Counted from the stretch's first letter, positions 37,406 through 48,575 are shown. The stretch: DNA of 64,000 bases from Oscillospiraceae bacterium (GCA_009785345.1 WQWL01000001.1:1-64000), one strand, 5' to 3'. Numbers and translations are program-made. Notes: a model not told the origin generated them from the letters alone.

Positions 37406-38508
37406 GAATAGGAATTTTCGGTGGCTCATTCAACCCACCACATATAGGTCACGTTAATGCTTCAAAAGCAGCATTCCAACAATGCAACTTAGATATCCTG
37501 ATTGTTATCCCTACAGGCACTCCACCACACAAAGCATTACCTGAAAATACACCAAAGTCTGAATTACGTTTACAAATGACAAACAATGCATTCAATTCTG
37601 AATTTGATTATAATAATGGGCATATTATAATCTCGGAGCTTGAAATTTATAGCCATGAGAATAACTATACGATTGATACCGTTAATAAAATAAGAGTTGA
37701 ATATCCAAATGATAAGTTATTTCTGCTTGTCGGGACTGATATGTACAATACTCTTGATATTTGGAAAGATAGTAAGAGACTCCTAGAAGAAGTCACTGCT
37801 GTCGAGCTTCCACGTAGTGTGATACCTATATCATCATCTGAGTTACGCGAAATGCTATCGCAAAGGAAAGGCAGAGAATATATTGAAGATTCAAATTATG
37901 CATTAATAATAAAAAATAAACTATATAATGCAAAACCTGATTGGGACTGGCTTAGACAACAAGCGTACTCGATGCTTGATCCACTTCGAATTCCACATGT
38001 AGTTGCATGTGAAAAAGAAGCTCGTCGTCTGGCAGAATACTGGGGAGTCGATGCTGATGACGCAGGAGAAGCTGCAATACTCCATGATATAACAAAGAAA
38101 CTTGATTTTTCTGAGAATTTGTGTATAATTTCAGAGCATGGTCCAACAATTAATGAATTCGGAAAAAATGAAGAAAAACTACTTCACTCAATAACCGGAG
38201 CGTTAATTGCACAGTCAGAATATGGTGTATCGGACCACGTTGCAGAAGCAATAAAATGGCATACAACCGGTAAAGCTGACATGACAATGCTGGAAAAAAT
38301 AATTTATATTGCAGATTATATTGAAGAAACACGCAGTTTTCCCGAAGTTGATCAGCTTAGAAAACTTGCGTATAAAAATATTAATGAAGCAATGTTATTA
38401 GGATTAGAGATGACGGTAAGTGATTTGAAATCGCGTAATATCCCACCAAACATTGCAACAATCGAAGCGATTAATGATTATAAGAACATTATTTCTCTTC
38501 ACGAGTAG
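37396..38508 (+). CDS. NadD-like nicotinate-nucleotide adenylyltransferase fused to YqeK-like HD phosphohydrolase
   Basis: RIGIFGGSFNPPHIGHV, PISSSELREML; then HVVACEKEARRLAEYWGVDADDAGEAAILHDITKKL HD domain. Confidence 0.88.
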   Translation: MCMRIGIFGGSFNPPHIGHVNASKAAFQQCNLDILIVIPTGTPPHKALPENTPKSELRLQMTNNAFNSEFDYNNGHIIISELEIYSHENNYTIDTVNKIRVEYPNDKLFLLVGTDMYNTLDIWKDSKRLLEEVTAVELPRSVIPISSSELREMLSQRKGREYIEDSNYALIIKNKLYNAKPDWDWLRQQAYSMLDPLRIPHVVACEKEARRLAEYWGVDADDAGEAAILHDITKKLDFSENLCIISEHGPTINEFGKNEEKLLHSITGALIAQSEYGVSDHVAEAIKWHTTGKADMTMLEKIIYIADYIEETRSFPEVDQLRKLAYKNINEAMLLGLEMTVSDLKSRNIPPNIATIEAINDYKNIISLHE

Positions 38509-38528
38509 GGAAAGGAATACTTAATTTA

Positions 38529-39803
38529 ATGAAACTCATAGGCAATAGCAGCGGAAGACATATGCAAAATCAACGCACATCAAACAATAGAAGTGCTCCG
38601 AGAAACAGTACAATATCGCCCGAAAGAGCACAAGCAGGAGGAAGACGCAATAGAAGAAGCTTATCGGGAATGCAAAAGTTTTTACGTATTCTCATAATAT
38701 TTATATGCTTGGTGTTTGTTCTTGGCGGTTCTGCTTTAGCTATTGTAAGATGGCAAATTGAACCATTTTATGAATTCTTCTTTAGACCTGACGTAAACGT
38801 TTTAGCAGTGCACATAGATGATGAAGTTGATAATACAGTTGTTGTTAATCCTGATAATCCTGAAGAAGTTATAACTATTGCTGAAGAGCGAGTAGGCGAA
38901 AGAGGGGCAAGATTAGCGCCTGTTGAAGAAAGAAACTCGGACATATTTACATTCCTTGTTCTTGGAATTGATCACTATTCAAATACTGATGTTATAATGG
39001 TTGCGACATTTGATTCCGTCGAGTCAACATTGGAGGTTGTTAGCATACCACGAGATACTCTTGTAAATGTAAGCTGGAACCTGAGAAAAGCAAACTCAAT
39101 AATGGCAAATATGCGACATAGATTTAGAAATGATGATAATACAGAAGAAACTGCAATGCAAGCAACAGTCGAACATTTTAGTGATCTCCTAGGATTCAAT
39201 GTTGACTTCTGGGTTACACTCACTCCCCAAGCATTTACCAGACTTATTGATGCTGTGGGACCAATTGATTTTTATGTTCCGGCAAACATGTATGAATATG
39301 GTGTTCGTGTTAATAGAGGGCAGCAAAGATTGAATGGTGTGCAAGCATTGACAGTTATGAAAACGAGACGTGTATATGCAAATGCAGATATTGGTAGAAT
39401 AAATACACAGCAAGACTTCATGCATGTTCTAGCAAGTCAGATAATAGCAGGAAGAGATCAAATATCAGTTCAAGATTATGCAGACATTTTTATTGGAAAT
39501 GTGAGAACGGACATTCAACTTAATCATTTAGTGTGGCTCGGCAGAGAGTTTTTATCATTAGATCCCGAAGATATTAATTTCACAATAATGCCTCATGAGC
39601 TTATCACCGCTAACGGAACATCGTATGTTGGGGTTCTTGTTGATGAATGGCTTGAAATTATTAATGAAAAGCTAAGTCCATTAAACAGGGAAATAACAGC
39701 TGAAGACGTAAGTATACTTACACGCGATGCTAACAGTAGGCGACTATTCGTTACAGACGGAGAATGGCGTGGCAATACCGGATGGGGCGGCGGTCCAGGT
39801 TAA
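38529..39803 (+). CDS. LytR-CpsA-Psr (LCP) family protein
   Basis: FLVLGIDHYSNTDVIMVATFDSVESTLEVVSIPRDTLVNV. Confidence 0.9.
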   Translation: MKLIGNSSGRHMQNQRTSNNRSAPRNSTISPERAQAGGRRNRRSLSGMQKFLRILIIFICLVFVLGGSALAIVRWQIEPFYEFFFRPDVNVLAVHIDDEVDNTVVVNPDNPEEVITIAEERVGERGARLAPVEERNSDIFTFLVLGIDHYSNTDVIMVATFDSVESTLEVVSIPRDTLVNVSWNLRKANSIMANMRHRFRNDDNTEETAMQATVEHFSDLLGFNVDFWVTLTPQAFTRLIDAVGPIDFYVPANMYEYGVRVNRGQQRLNGVQALTVMKTRRVYANADIGRINTQQDFMHVLASQIIAGRDQISVQDYADIFIGNVRTDIQLNHLVWLGREFLSLDPEDINFTIMPHELITANGTSYVGVLVDEWLEIINEKLSPLNREITAEDVSILTRDANSRRLFVTDGEWRGNTGWGGGPG

Positions 39804-39854
39804 AATATAAATAGTAATACGGTAAAATTTTATTGAAAGGAACTAACATATTTA

Positions 39855-40220
39855 ATGTTGACACCAAAAGAAATGGCAACTAGTGTTGTGACAACCTTGG
39901 ATGACAAAAAAGCTAAAGACATAAAGATGCTAAGAACAACCGATGTAACAGTTCTTGCTGATTACTTTGTAATTTGTACGGCAGGTTCGACAACACAATT
40001 AAAGACTCTATCAGATGAAGTAGAAAGAAATCTAAAAGATCAAGGAGAAATGCCTCTTCGTCGTGAAGGTCACAGATCAGGCGGTTGGGTTTTAATTGAT
40101 TTTGGCTGTGTTGTTATTCATCTATTTTTGCAAGAAGAACGTGAGTTTTATACCCTAGAACGACTATGGGGCGATGCAGAAGTTATTGACATCAGTAGTA
40201 TTATTACAATTGATGAATAG
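39855..40220 (+). CDS. rsfS: Ribosome silencing factor RsfS
   Basis: LDDKKAKDIKMLRTTDVTVLADYFVICTAGSTTQLKTL...DFGCVVIHLFLQEEREFYTLERLWGDAE. Confidence 0.95.
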   Translation: MLTPKEMATSVVTTLDDKKAKDIKMLRTTDVTVLADYFVICTAGSTTQLKTLSDEVERNLKDQGEMPLRREGHRSGGWVLIDFGCVVIHLFLQEEREFYTLERLWGDAEVIDISSIITIDE

Positions 40221-40337
40221 TATCCGCATATTTGTGTCATACGTATCGAATATAAATAATTTAGAACTGAAGCAAAAATAACCATAGTATTAAACATGGT
40301 TGTTTTTGCCTATATATCGAAAGGATTTTTCATTACA

Positions 40338-42770
40338 ATGAAATATGACTTTACCAAAATAGAAAATAAGTGGCAAGAAAAGTGGGAGACTGAAAAGCCT
40401 TTTGCTGCACTGAATGATAGCGATAAAGAAAAATATTATGTATTGATTGAATTTCCATATCCATCCGGCGATGGACTTCACGTAGGTCATGCCAGACCTT
40501 TCACTGCAATGGATGTTGTTGCAAGAAAAAGGCGAATGGAAAATTACAACGTTCTTTACCCTATGGGATTTGATGCGTTTGGATTGCCGGCGGAGAATTA
40601 TGCTATAGTAAATAAAATTCATCCAGCAGTAATTACAAGTGAACGAATAAAACTCTTTACAAGGCAATTAAAAAGACTAGGATATAGTTTTGATTGGGAT
40701 AGGTGTGTAGACACGACTGATCCAGATTATTATAAGTGGACTCAATGGATATTTTTAAAGTTTTTTGAAAAAGATTTAGCATATAAGGCTTTAATTCCAG
40801 TAAACTGGTGTACATCATGTCATTGTGTTCTTGCAAATGAAGAGGTTGTTGACGGTGTTTGTGAACGTTGTGGTTCAGAGGTCGTAAGACGCGAGAAAAG
40901 TCAGTGGATGCTTCGTATTACGAAATATGCGCAAAGACTAATAGATGATCTTGATGATGTTGATTATGTCGAGCGCGTTAAGATTCAACAACGAAACTGG
41001 GTCGGACGTTCAGACGGAGCAGAGATACATTTCAAAACTACAACCGGTGATGAAATAAATGTCTTTACAACACGCCAGGACACATTATACGGTGCCACAT
41101 ATATGGTAATTTCACCTGAACATGCTCTACTGCAGAAGTGGGATGTTGAAAACCTGGAAGAAATACAAGCGTATCAATTAGCATCTTCTAAAAAATCTGA
41201 CTTTGAACGTACTGAACTTGTAAAAGAAAAAACAGGCGTTGAGGTTAAAGGTGTTCGTGCAATAAATCCGGTCACAAATAAGGAAATACCAATATTTATA
41301 TCTGACTATGTACTTGCGACCTATGGAACAGGAGCAATTATGGCAGTTCCGGGTCATGATGCACGTGACTGGGAGTTTGCAAAGAAGTTCGGATTACCTA
41401 TTATTGAAGTTGTTTCCGGTGGAGATGTGAAAAAAGAAGCATATACAGATTGTGAAACCGGTACTATGGTCAATTCACCGCTTATAGACGGATTAACTGT
41501 TGGTGAAGCAAAAGAAAAAATATCAAATTGGCTTGTTGAACAAAAATTAGGTGAAGAGAAAATTAATTATAAGCTTAGAGACTGGGTATTCTCTAGACAA
41601 AGATACTGGGGTGAGCCAATTCCCATTGTACACTGTGATACATGTGGTTTTGTTGCAATTCCTGAAAGTGAATTACCACTGATTCTTCCCGATATAGAAA
41701 ATTATCAAACAACAGAAACAGGGGAGAGTCCTCTTGCGGCATTAACTGACTGGATAAACACTACATGTCCGAAGTGTAATGGACCGGCACAACGTGAAAC
41801 TGATACAATGCCACAGTGGGCAGGGTCAAGTTGGTATTATCTAAGATATGCTGATCCAAAAAATAATAATGCGCTTGCTTCAAAAGAAGCCTTGGATTAC
41901 TGGACTCCTGTTGATTGGTACAACGGCGGTATGGAACATACAACGTTGCATTTATTATATTCTCGTTTTTGGCACAAATTCTTATATGATATTGGTGTCG
42001 TTAACACATCGGAGCCTTATGCAAAACGTACAAGTCAAGGAATGATTTTAGGCGAAGATGGACAAAAAATGAGTAAGTCACGTGGTAATGTTTTAAATCC
42101 TGATGATATTATTGCTGAATATGGAGCAGATACACTCCGTCTTTATATTATGTTTATAGGCGATTTTGAGAAAACGGCTCCTTGGTCGCAAACATCAGTT
42201 AAGGGATGTAAGAGATTCCTTGACAGGGTGTGGAACCTCACAATTGCAAATCTTGGGAACAATGATGCGATATCTCCTGAAGCATCGCTTGACGACGCGA
42301 GCTTTTCATCTGAACACGAAACGGCTGTACATAGAACTATTAAGAAAGTCGGTAGTGACATAGAGAACCTAAAGTTCAATACTGCAATAGCATCGCTCAT
42401 GTCACTTGTAAATGATTTTTATAATAAAGCTCCCAATAGAGCTGATATAAAAGCATTGTTGATGTTATTATCTCCATTTGCACCACATATTTCAGAGGAG
42501 CTATGGGAGTTACAAAGATTTGATGGATGTGCATCTGAACAAGAGTGGCCTAAATATGATGAGAGTAAAACCGTTGATTCTAACGTAGTTATCGCTGTAC
42601 AAGTTATGGGCAAGCTTCGAAGTACGATTAATGTACCACTTGATTCAACTGACGAAACAGTAATAGATGCAGCAACTTCAGATGAGAAAATAGCTCGTTA
42701 TATTGAAGGTAAGGAAATCATGCGCAAAATTGTAGTGAAAAATAAACTTATAAATCTTATAGTGAAGTAA
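40338..42770 (+). CDS. leuS: Leucyl-tRNA synthetase
   Basis: FPYPSGDGLHVGHARPF, GMEHTTLHLLYSRFWHKFLYDIG, KMSKSRGNV. Confidence 0.98.
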   Translation: MKYDFTKIENKWQEKWETEKPFAALNDSDKEKYYVLIEFPYPSGDGLHVGHARPFTAMDVVARKRRMENYNVLYPMGFDAFGLPAENYAIVNKIHPAVITSERIKLFTRQLKRLGYSFDWDRCVDTTDPDYYKWTQWIFLKFFEKDLAYKALIPVNWCTSCHCVLANEEVVDGVCERCGSEVVRREKSQWMLRITKYAQRLIDDLDDVDYVERVKIQQRNWVGRSDGAEIHFKTTTGDEINVFTTRQDTLYGATYMVISPEHALLQKWDVENLEEIQAYQLASSKKSDFERTELVKEKTGVEVKGVRAINPVTNKEIPIFISDYVLATYGTGAIMAVPGHDARDWEFAKKFGLPIIEVVSGGDVKKEAYTDCETGTMVNSPLIDGLTVGEAKEKISNWLVEQKLGEEKINYKLRDWVFSRQRYWGEPIPIVHCDTCGFVAIPESELPLILPDIENYQTTETGESPLAALTDWINTTCPKCNGPAQRETDTMPQWAGSSWYYLRYADPKNNNALASKEALDYWTPVDWYNGGMEHTTLHLLYSRFWHKFLYDIGVVNTSEPYAKRTSQGMILGEDGQKMSKSRGNVLNPDDIIAEYGADTLRLYIMFIGDFEKTAPWSQTSVKGCKRFLDRVWNLTIANLGNNDAISPEASLDDASFSSEHETAVHRTIKKVGSDIENLKFNTAIASLMSLVNDFYNKAPNRADIKALLMLLSPFAPHISEELWELQRFDGCASEQEWPKYDESKTVDSNVVIAVQVMGKLRSTINVPLDSTDETVIDAATSDEKIARYIEGKEIMRKIVVKNKLINLIVK

Positions 42771-43327
42771 TGGAATATATAATAACATATAGAGGCGAAA
42801 AATTTACGCCACATAATCCAAATATACACCAAATACACATTGAGGACATTGCACACTCATTGTCCTTAATGTGTCGAGCTAATGGTCATATTGATTATTT
42901 TTATTCAATTGCACAGCATAGTATAAACTGTGCAATTGAGGCTAAGTATCGAGGATATTCAGCACGCATACAACTTGCGTGCTTAATTCACGATGCAAAC
43001 GAATCTTATATATCTGACATAACAAGACCGGTCAAACAATTTTTACCTGATTACAAAGAAATTGAGCAACGTTTACAGAGTCTTATATATAAGAGATTTA
43101 TGAATTCTGAATTAAGTGATGATGAATTTTATTTGGTTAATGCAATAGATGATGATATGCTAAAGTGTGAATTTAATTCATTGATGAAAGGCAAAAGAGT
43201 GTTTGACTCCATTCCAATACTTTCTAGCATGCCAACATTTAAGTATAAGAATCATGTTGATGTTGAAACAGAATTCTTAAAAGTATACTACGGAATAATG
43301 CATGCAGGGATAATTCAGGGTAAGTGA
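42770..43327 (+). CDS. HD-domain phosphohydrolase (YfbR-like)
   Basis: YSIAQHSINCAIEA, CLIHDANESYISDITRPVK. Confidence 0.8.
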   Translation: MEYIITYRGEKFTPHNPNIHQIHIEDIAHSLSLMCRANGHIDYFYSIAQHSINCAIEAKYRGYSARIQLACLIHDANESYISDITRPVKQFLPDYKEIEQRLQSLIYKRFMNSELSDDEFYLVNAIDDDMLKCEFNSLMKGKRVFDSIPILSSMPTFKYKNHVDVETEFLKVYYGIMHAGIIQGK

Positions 43328-43477
43328 TATTGGTTATATGTAGTGCAAAATATATTCGTCTCATTTGATTGCAACTATTCAAATAGGAATCCTGTCATCT
43401 ATATCAGTTTAGAAAATTGATAATAATTAAAATAACTAATCGATAACATCATTCGTTGAAGTTATCATATTTTCACT

Positions 43478-43519
43478 ACCTTCAATTGAACAAAACTTTC
43501 ATTTTGTTCAATTGAAGGT
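43478..43519. repeat. 18-bp perfect inverted repeat (hairpin)
   Basis: ACCTTCAATTGAACAAAA (43478-43495), 6-nt loop, TTTTGTTCAATTGAAGGT (43502-43519). Confidence 0.75.
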
Positions 43520-43621
43520 TTGAAAGAATGAATATCTCGCCTCAAAATGATATATTAATAAAAGAGCCGCTATAAAAACGACTCTTATATATTTAATCAA
43601 TTGTTATGATAAAAATGATAC

Positions 43622-44503
43622 TTAATCATCATCCTCTTCATCGACATCCTCGAAATCTGGTTCCGGTGTTGGAGCTGGTGCTGGAGGTTCTGGTGTCGGA
43701 GCCGGAGCTGCTGGTGCGCTTGGTGCCATGCCTTGAATATCATCAAAATTAATCATAATTCCATTACTATCACTACCCATGAACGTTGGAAGAACACCGT
43801 TCCATCTCTCAATCCACATTGCCAGCAAGTTAGTATCTGTAAGTTCTTGTGCTTGATAACGAAGAACATCTGCTTGTGCTCTAGCTCTCTCACGATCAGC
43901 CTCAGCTTCATGCATTACTCTTTGCAGATCTTGCTCAGCCCTAAGGGCGTTTTGTTCAGCAATACGGACTTGTTCAATTGCATTACCGAATTCAACAGAA
44001 AAATGGAAGTCAACAATATTAAATCTATCAAGTGTAAATCCACGCTCTGTGAATGCCACTTGTAATGCCGAAGTAATATCAGCAGAAACACGTGCACGCT
44101 CAGTTATTAGATTTTCAATTGGATATCGTGCTGTAATATCTTTCAGAGTCTCTTCAACTATTGGCCTAAGTATAATTGACTCGTATGCAATTCCAATTGT
44201 ACGAAACACTTCGGCTGAAGCATCCGGATTGAGTTGATAGTTAACGATATAAGTCATACGCACTGCCTGAAGGTCGCGAGTAACAGCTTCAGTTGTCATT
44301 TCCATACCAACTGTTCTGTTATTCATTTGTTGAATTTGTTCAATAAAAGGAACTCTAAAAGTCAAACCTTCACCAGTAGTTCCCTGTACCTGCCCTGCCA
44401 TTACACGAACACCTGTATGTCCGGGTTGAACAATTGTGATTGTAGCAGCCGCTAGAATGATTCCAAGTAAAACAATTACGCCAGTTAAGACCCATTTTTT
44501 CAT
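43622..44503 (-). CDS. SPFH/Band 7 (prohibitin-like) protein
   Basis: TITIVQPGHTGVRVMAGQVQGTTGEGLTFRVPFIEQIQQMNNRTVGMEM; C-terminal Pro/Ala-rich acidic tail. Confidence 0.9.
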   Translation of the reverse strand: MKKWVLTGVIVLLGIILAAATITIVQPGHTGVRVMAGQVQGTTGEGLTFRVPFIEQIQQMNNRTVGMEMTTEAVTRDLQAVRMTYIVNYQLNPDASAEVFRTIGIAYESIILRPIVEETLKDITARYPIENLITERARVSADITSALQVAFTERGFTLDRFNIVDFHFSVEFGNAIEQVRIAEQNALRAEQDLQRVMHEAEADRERARAQADVLRYQAQELTDTNLLAMWIERWNGVLPTFMGSDSNGIMINFDDIQGMAPSAPAAPAPTPEPPAPAPTPEPDFEDVDEEDDD

Positions 44504-44692
44504 AAATTAATTTTTCCTCTCTTTTTTCATATCATATTTTACTGTAATATTATATCAGATAATTCTCTTTTTTGGAAATATCTCATATAAAATTTTTGTA
44601 AATATTCCACATAAGATTTGTAATATGTCATAAATTAGACATCTGTCGTTGAGGTATGATATAATTTACATAATTTCAACTATACATTAAGG

Positions 44693-45706
44693 ATGATGAG
44701 TATGGATTATAGAACTGAATCGCCTGAAATTATTCGAGAATTTTTGTTTTATCATGAGACAATAAAAGTTCACTCTAAAAAGACAATTGATGAATATTTT
44801 CTTGACTTGCGTTCATTTTTCCGTTTTTTAAAAATTAGTAAAAAGCTTGTACCGGAGAACACTCCACATAATGAGATATCAATAATGGATATAGATTTCG
44901 CATTTGTTGAAGCCGTAACAATTAATGACATTTATGAATATCTTGCGTATCTAACACGAGATAAAAAGACACAACAAAATAGCAGACACTCGACATATGG
45001 ACTTGCTGCAAGCTCAAGGGCACGAAAAACAGCTGTTATACGCTCATTTTATAAATACTTAACACTTAAATCAAATAATAATAGATTAAGCAAAAACCCT
45101 GTTGCCGATCTTGATTCACCAAAATTGAGAAAGACACTCCCCCGCTTTCTAACCCTTGATGAAAGTACAAAGCTACTTAGTAATGTTGATGGAGTGAATA
45201 AAGAACGCGATTTTTGTATTTTAACACTGTTTTTAAACTGTGGCCTACGAAGGTCTGAACTTGCAAATATCAACATATCAGATATAAGAGAAGACTCAAT
45301 AAGAGTGCTTGGTAAAGGTAACAAAGAACGCGATGTATACATTAATGATGCATGCGCCGATGCTTTAAACGATTATTTAGTGGAGCGTAAAAAGCATGCA
45401 ACAAAGGATGAACCTGCCCTATTCCTTTCAAGTAGACGCAAAAGGATAAGTACTTCAACCATCCATAGTCTGGTTAAGAAGCACTTAAAAGCTGCCGGAC
45501 TCGACAGTACAAAATATTCATCTCACAAACTACGCCATACTGCAGCAACACTTATGTTAAAAGGTGGCGTAGATGTCAGAACACTTCAAGAATTACTGGG
45601 ACATGAGAATTTGAATACAACACAGATATACACACATATTGATAATGAGGACCTCCGCGACGCAGCAATGCGCTCCCCTCTTGCCGGTTATAAAAAGAAG
45701 AAATAA
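44693..45706 (+). CDS. Tyrosine recombinase XerC/XerD family
   Basis: Core SAM-like domain; GLRRSELANINISDI, SSHKLRHTAATLML, LLGHENLNTTQIYTH. Confidence 0.92.
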   Translation: MMSMDYRTESPEIIREFLFYHETIKVHSKKTIDEYFLDLRSFFRFLKISKKLVPENTPHNEISIMDIDFAFVEAVTINDIYEYLAYLTRDKKTQQNSRHSTYGLAASSRARKTAVIRSFYKYLTLKSNNNRLSKNPVADLDSPKLRKTLPRFLTLDESTKLLSNVDGVNKERDFCILTLFLNCGLRRSELANINISDIREDSIRVLGKGNKERDVYINDACADALNDYLVERKKHATKDEPALFLSSRRKRISTSTIHSLVKKHLKAAGLDSTKYSSHKLRHTAATLMLKGGVDVRTLQELLGHENLNTTQIYTHIDNEDLRDAAMRSPLAGYKKKK

Positions 45707-45731
45707 ACGTATATTTGAGGAGGTTGCACTT

Positions 45732-46478
45732 ATGCGATTTCAAGAAACAGAAAATAAGAACCTGCCAACCATCATCTTGTTGCACGGCGGCGGACTATCA
45801 AGCTGGGCTTTAACGAATGTCGTTGAAATATTGCAAGTAAATTATCATGTTGTCACACCCATTTTGGATGGTTATGGCGAAGATAGCAATCATGATTTTA
45901 TTAGCATAGAAGATTCAGCACAAAAATTAATAAGTTATATTGAACAACAACATAATGGGAAAGTATTTGCTTTAGGCGGACTTTCAATCGGAGCACAAAT
46001 CGTAACAGAAGTGCTCACACAAAGAGAAAATATTGCTGAATTCGCTATATTAGAAAGTGCATTGGTTTTACCAATCAAAGGAACAAAAGCATTAACAGTC
46101 CCCACGTTCAAACTCTCATATGGGCTAATTAAAATGAGATGGTTCTCAAAACTTCAAGCGAAAACCCTATTTGTCCCTGACACTATGTTTGAACAGTACT
46201 ATTCCGACAGTTTAAAAATATCAAAGCAAACACTGATTAATACCACACTAAGCAATGGCACATATGCTTTGAAAAATGAGATAGAAAAAACTAAAACGAA
46301 AGTGCTAGTCATCGTGGGTGAAAAAGAAATAAAACTAATGAGAAAATCTGCAGAACTACTCCATGGTAAAATCCCAAACAATAAGCTAATAGTATTGCCA
46401 AATATGGGACACGGAGAATTAAGCATGCTTCATCCTATGGAATATGCAGAAATTCTTGAAGAGTTCTTCGTAAAATAG
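45732..46478 (+). CDS. Alpha/beta hydrolase
   Basis: IILLHGGGLSSWAL, GGLSIGAQI, LPNMGHGELS. Confidence 0.85.
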   Translation: MRFQETENKNLPTIILLHGGGLSSWALTNVVEILQVNYHVVTPILDGYGEDSNHDFISIEDSAQKLISYIEQQHNGKVFALGGLSIGAQIVTEVLTQRENIAEFAILESALVLPIKGTKALTVPTFKLSYGLIKMRWFSKLQAKTLFVPDTMFEQYYSDSLKISKQTLINTTLSNGTYALKNEIEKTKTKVLVIVGEKEIKLMRKSAELLHGKIPNNKLIVLPNMGHGELSMLHPMEYAEILEEFFVK

Positions 46479-46665
46479 ATAGCCCTGTATAAAAAAGTTT
46501 GAAGTCGTGTGAAGACACTTTGTAAAAACACTACGTCCAATATATGCTCACAATGTGAAGTCTGCTTTGCGGGTGCCGATAAAAACATTCGCTTTAAATA
46601 TGTTTTTTGCATTTTTATTGCAATTTTTTGCAATAAAGATTACAATAGGTTCTGAGGTGATTCAA

Positions 46666-47823
46666 ATGCTTATTGGTTTTTCTGTAGAAAATTTCAAGTC
46701 GTTCTTCGGCGTGACTACACTTAGCATGACTGCTACCGCTGATAAAGAACATCAGGAGTTCAACGTGATTCAAACTGAACACGGCAACTTCCTTAAAAGC
46801 ATTCTGCTTTTCGGTGCAAATGCGAGTGGCAAGTCTAATTTGATTGACGCACTGTATTATATGAAGACGATGGTTTCGTCTGCCTTTGACGTACAAACGG
46901 AGCATATTAAGTTATGCCACCCTTTTACCTTCAGCGAAGCGGCTAAAAATAAACCAACGAAATTTGAATTATCATTCATAATAGATGGGGTTACGTATGA
47001 ATATGGCTTTGATATTCTTAACAATCAAATCAGCCGAGAGTATCTGTATACCACGATAAAGCGAAGGACAAAAATATTTGAGCGCACAAGTCCTGATCAC
47101 ACAAGTATCAGCACTATAAAAAGAATGTCCGGCATCAATGTGTTCAAAAAAAATGTGCGTGATGATGTTTTGTTTTTGACATGGGCTGCATTTGCAAATA
47201 ACCCAATTGCAATGAAAGTTGTAGACTGGATTTCCAACGACCTAATCATTATTTCATCTGATAGAACTGTTTCACCCGCCTTTCCCTATACAGCAGTTTC
47301 ATTGCCATTTCTGAAAAAATCAGACAACACACTTGTCGGTATGAAAATTCCCTCTGACAGAAAACTAAGAGCTATATATTCTACCTTTGACGAAAATTGG
47401 AATCCCATAGGTGAAACTGATGTTCCATTTAAAGACTATGCATCAGCTGGAACTAAGACTATGCTAGATTTGTCAGCGGCATTCGGTGACAATGATACAA
47501 ATGGAAAAACAATCGTGATTGATGAAATGGATTTGCACTTGCATCCCTCTCTGGTTCGCCACCTGATTTCTCAAATTAACTCCATCGAGGATAATCGCAG
47601 TAATATGCAGTTGGTTTGCACAACTCATGATGTGTTGCTTTTGGATGAAGATATCCGTCGTGACCAGATCTGGTTCGTAGACAAAGATGAGCGTGGTGTA
47701 AGTAATCTCTACTCACTTAGCGATTTTAAAGATGTTCGTAAAAACAGCGACATTCTAAAAAGATATCTTTTAGGGGTGTATGGTGCTATTCCCTATTTAA
47801 ATCGAGGTAATGGCTATGCGTGA
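46666..47823 (+). CDS. AAA family ATPase (RloA/AbiLi-like)
   Basis: MLIGFSVENFKSFFGVTTLSM, FGANASGKSNLIDAL, VIDEMDLHLHPSL; overlaps the RloB-like gene. Confidence 0.85.
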   Translation: MLIGFSVENFKSFFGVTTLSMTATADKEHQEFNVIQTEHGNFLKSILLFGANASGKSNLIDALYYMKTMVSSAFDVQTEHIKLCHPFTFSEAAKNKPTKFELSFIIDGVTYEYGFDILNNQISREYLYTTIKRRTKIFERTSPDHTSISTIKRMSGINVFKKNVRDDVLFLTWAAFANNPIAMKVVDWISNDLIIISSDRTVSPAFPYTAVSLPFLKKSDNTLVGMKIPSDRKLRAIYSTFDENWNPIGETDVPFKDYASAGTKTMLDLSAAFGDNDTNGKTIVIDEMDLHLHPSLVRHLISQINSIEDNRSNMQLVCTTHDVLLLDEDIRRDQIWFVDKDERGVSNLYSLSDFKDVRKNSDILKRYLLGVYGAIPYLNRGNGYA

Positions 47824-48433
47824 AAAATATAGAAGGAAAACACCATTTCGACAGGCAAAAGAAGAGGTACTTATTGTTTGCGGAGGGCAAACTGAGAAAA
47901 AATATTTTGAAATGTTCAATCAAGTGTTCCGTCCATCACTGGGTAGCGTCAGCGTTATTACCGCAGTGGAAACGAAAAGCCCTATGCATGTTGTCGAGTA
48001 CGCTATTAAAGCACGCAATCGCAAAAACAGCTATAACGCAGTTTGGTGCGTGTTTGACAAAGATGACTTCATAGATTTTGATGATGCTGTCAGGCACGCT
48101 GAATCAAATGCAATCTGTGTGGCTTATTCTAATCAAGCATTCGAAGTATGGTTTATTAATCATTTTCGCATCTTGAAAGCTCCGCTTAGTCGAACTCGTT
48201 ATAAACATGAACTGAAAAAATTTCTTGCCTTCAATTATGATAAGTCTGCAGATGTAATTGACAAAATCAGTAGCATGCTGCTGACAGAAGAAAGAGTGCG
48301 CACAGCCATAACAAACTCTCGACTCGGATATGAGCGGCATAAGATAGAAAGTGCTATTATAAAACCATCTGCATTTGAATCATGCACTACTGTATTCAAA
48401 TTGGTACAAAGCCTTTTGAGCTGGACGAAATAA
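47810..48433 (+). CDS. RloB-like protein (AbiLii-type)
   Basis: EEVLIVCGGQTEKKYFEMFNQ...VWCVFDKDDF...SNQAFEVWFINHF RloB/TOPRIM-like pattern. Confidence 0.85.
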   Translation: MAMREKYRRKTPFRQAKEEVLIVCGGQTEKKYFEMFNQVFRPSLGSVSVITAVETKSPMHVVEYAIKARNRKNSYNAVWCVFDKDDFIDFDDAVRHAESNAICVAYSNQAFEVWFINHFRILKAPLSRTRYKHELKKFLAFNYDKSADVIDKISSMLLTEERVRTAITNSRLGYERHKIESAIIKPSAFESCTTVFKLVQSLLSWTK

Positions 48434-48575
48434 ATCTACACCCACCTTCGCTCAGTGAGTCACTCAGCTTTTTACTATTAATATATTTATAAACAGAAAA
48501 TATAAGACCAAAAAGGGACACTAGGGCTATCCAGAACTGCCATTCTTTAACCCATATTAATATGATATCAAACAT

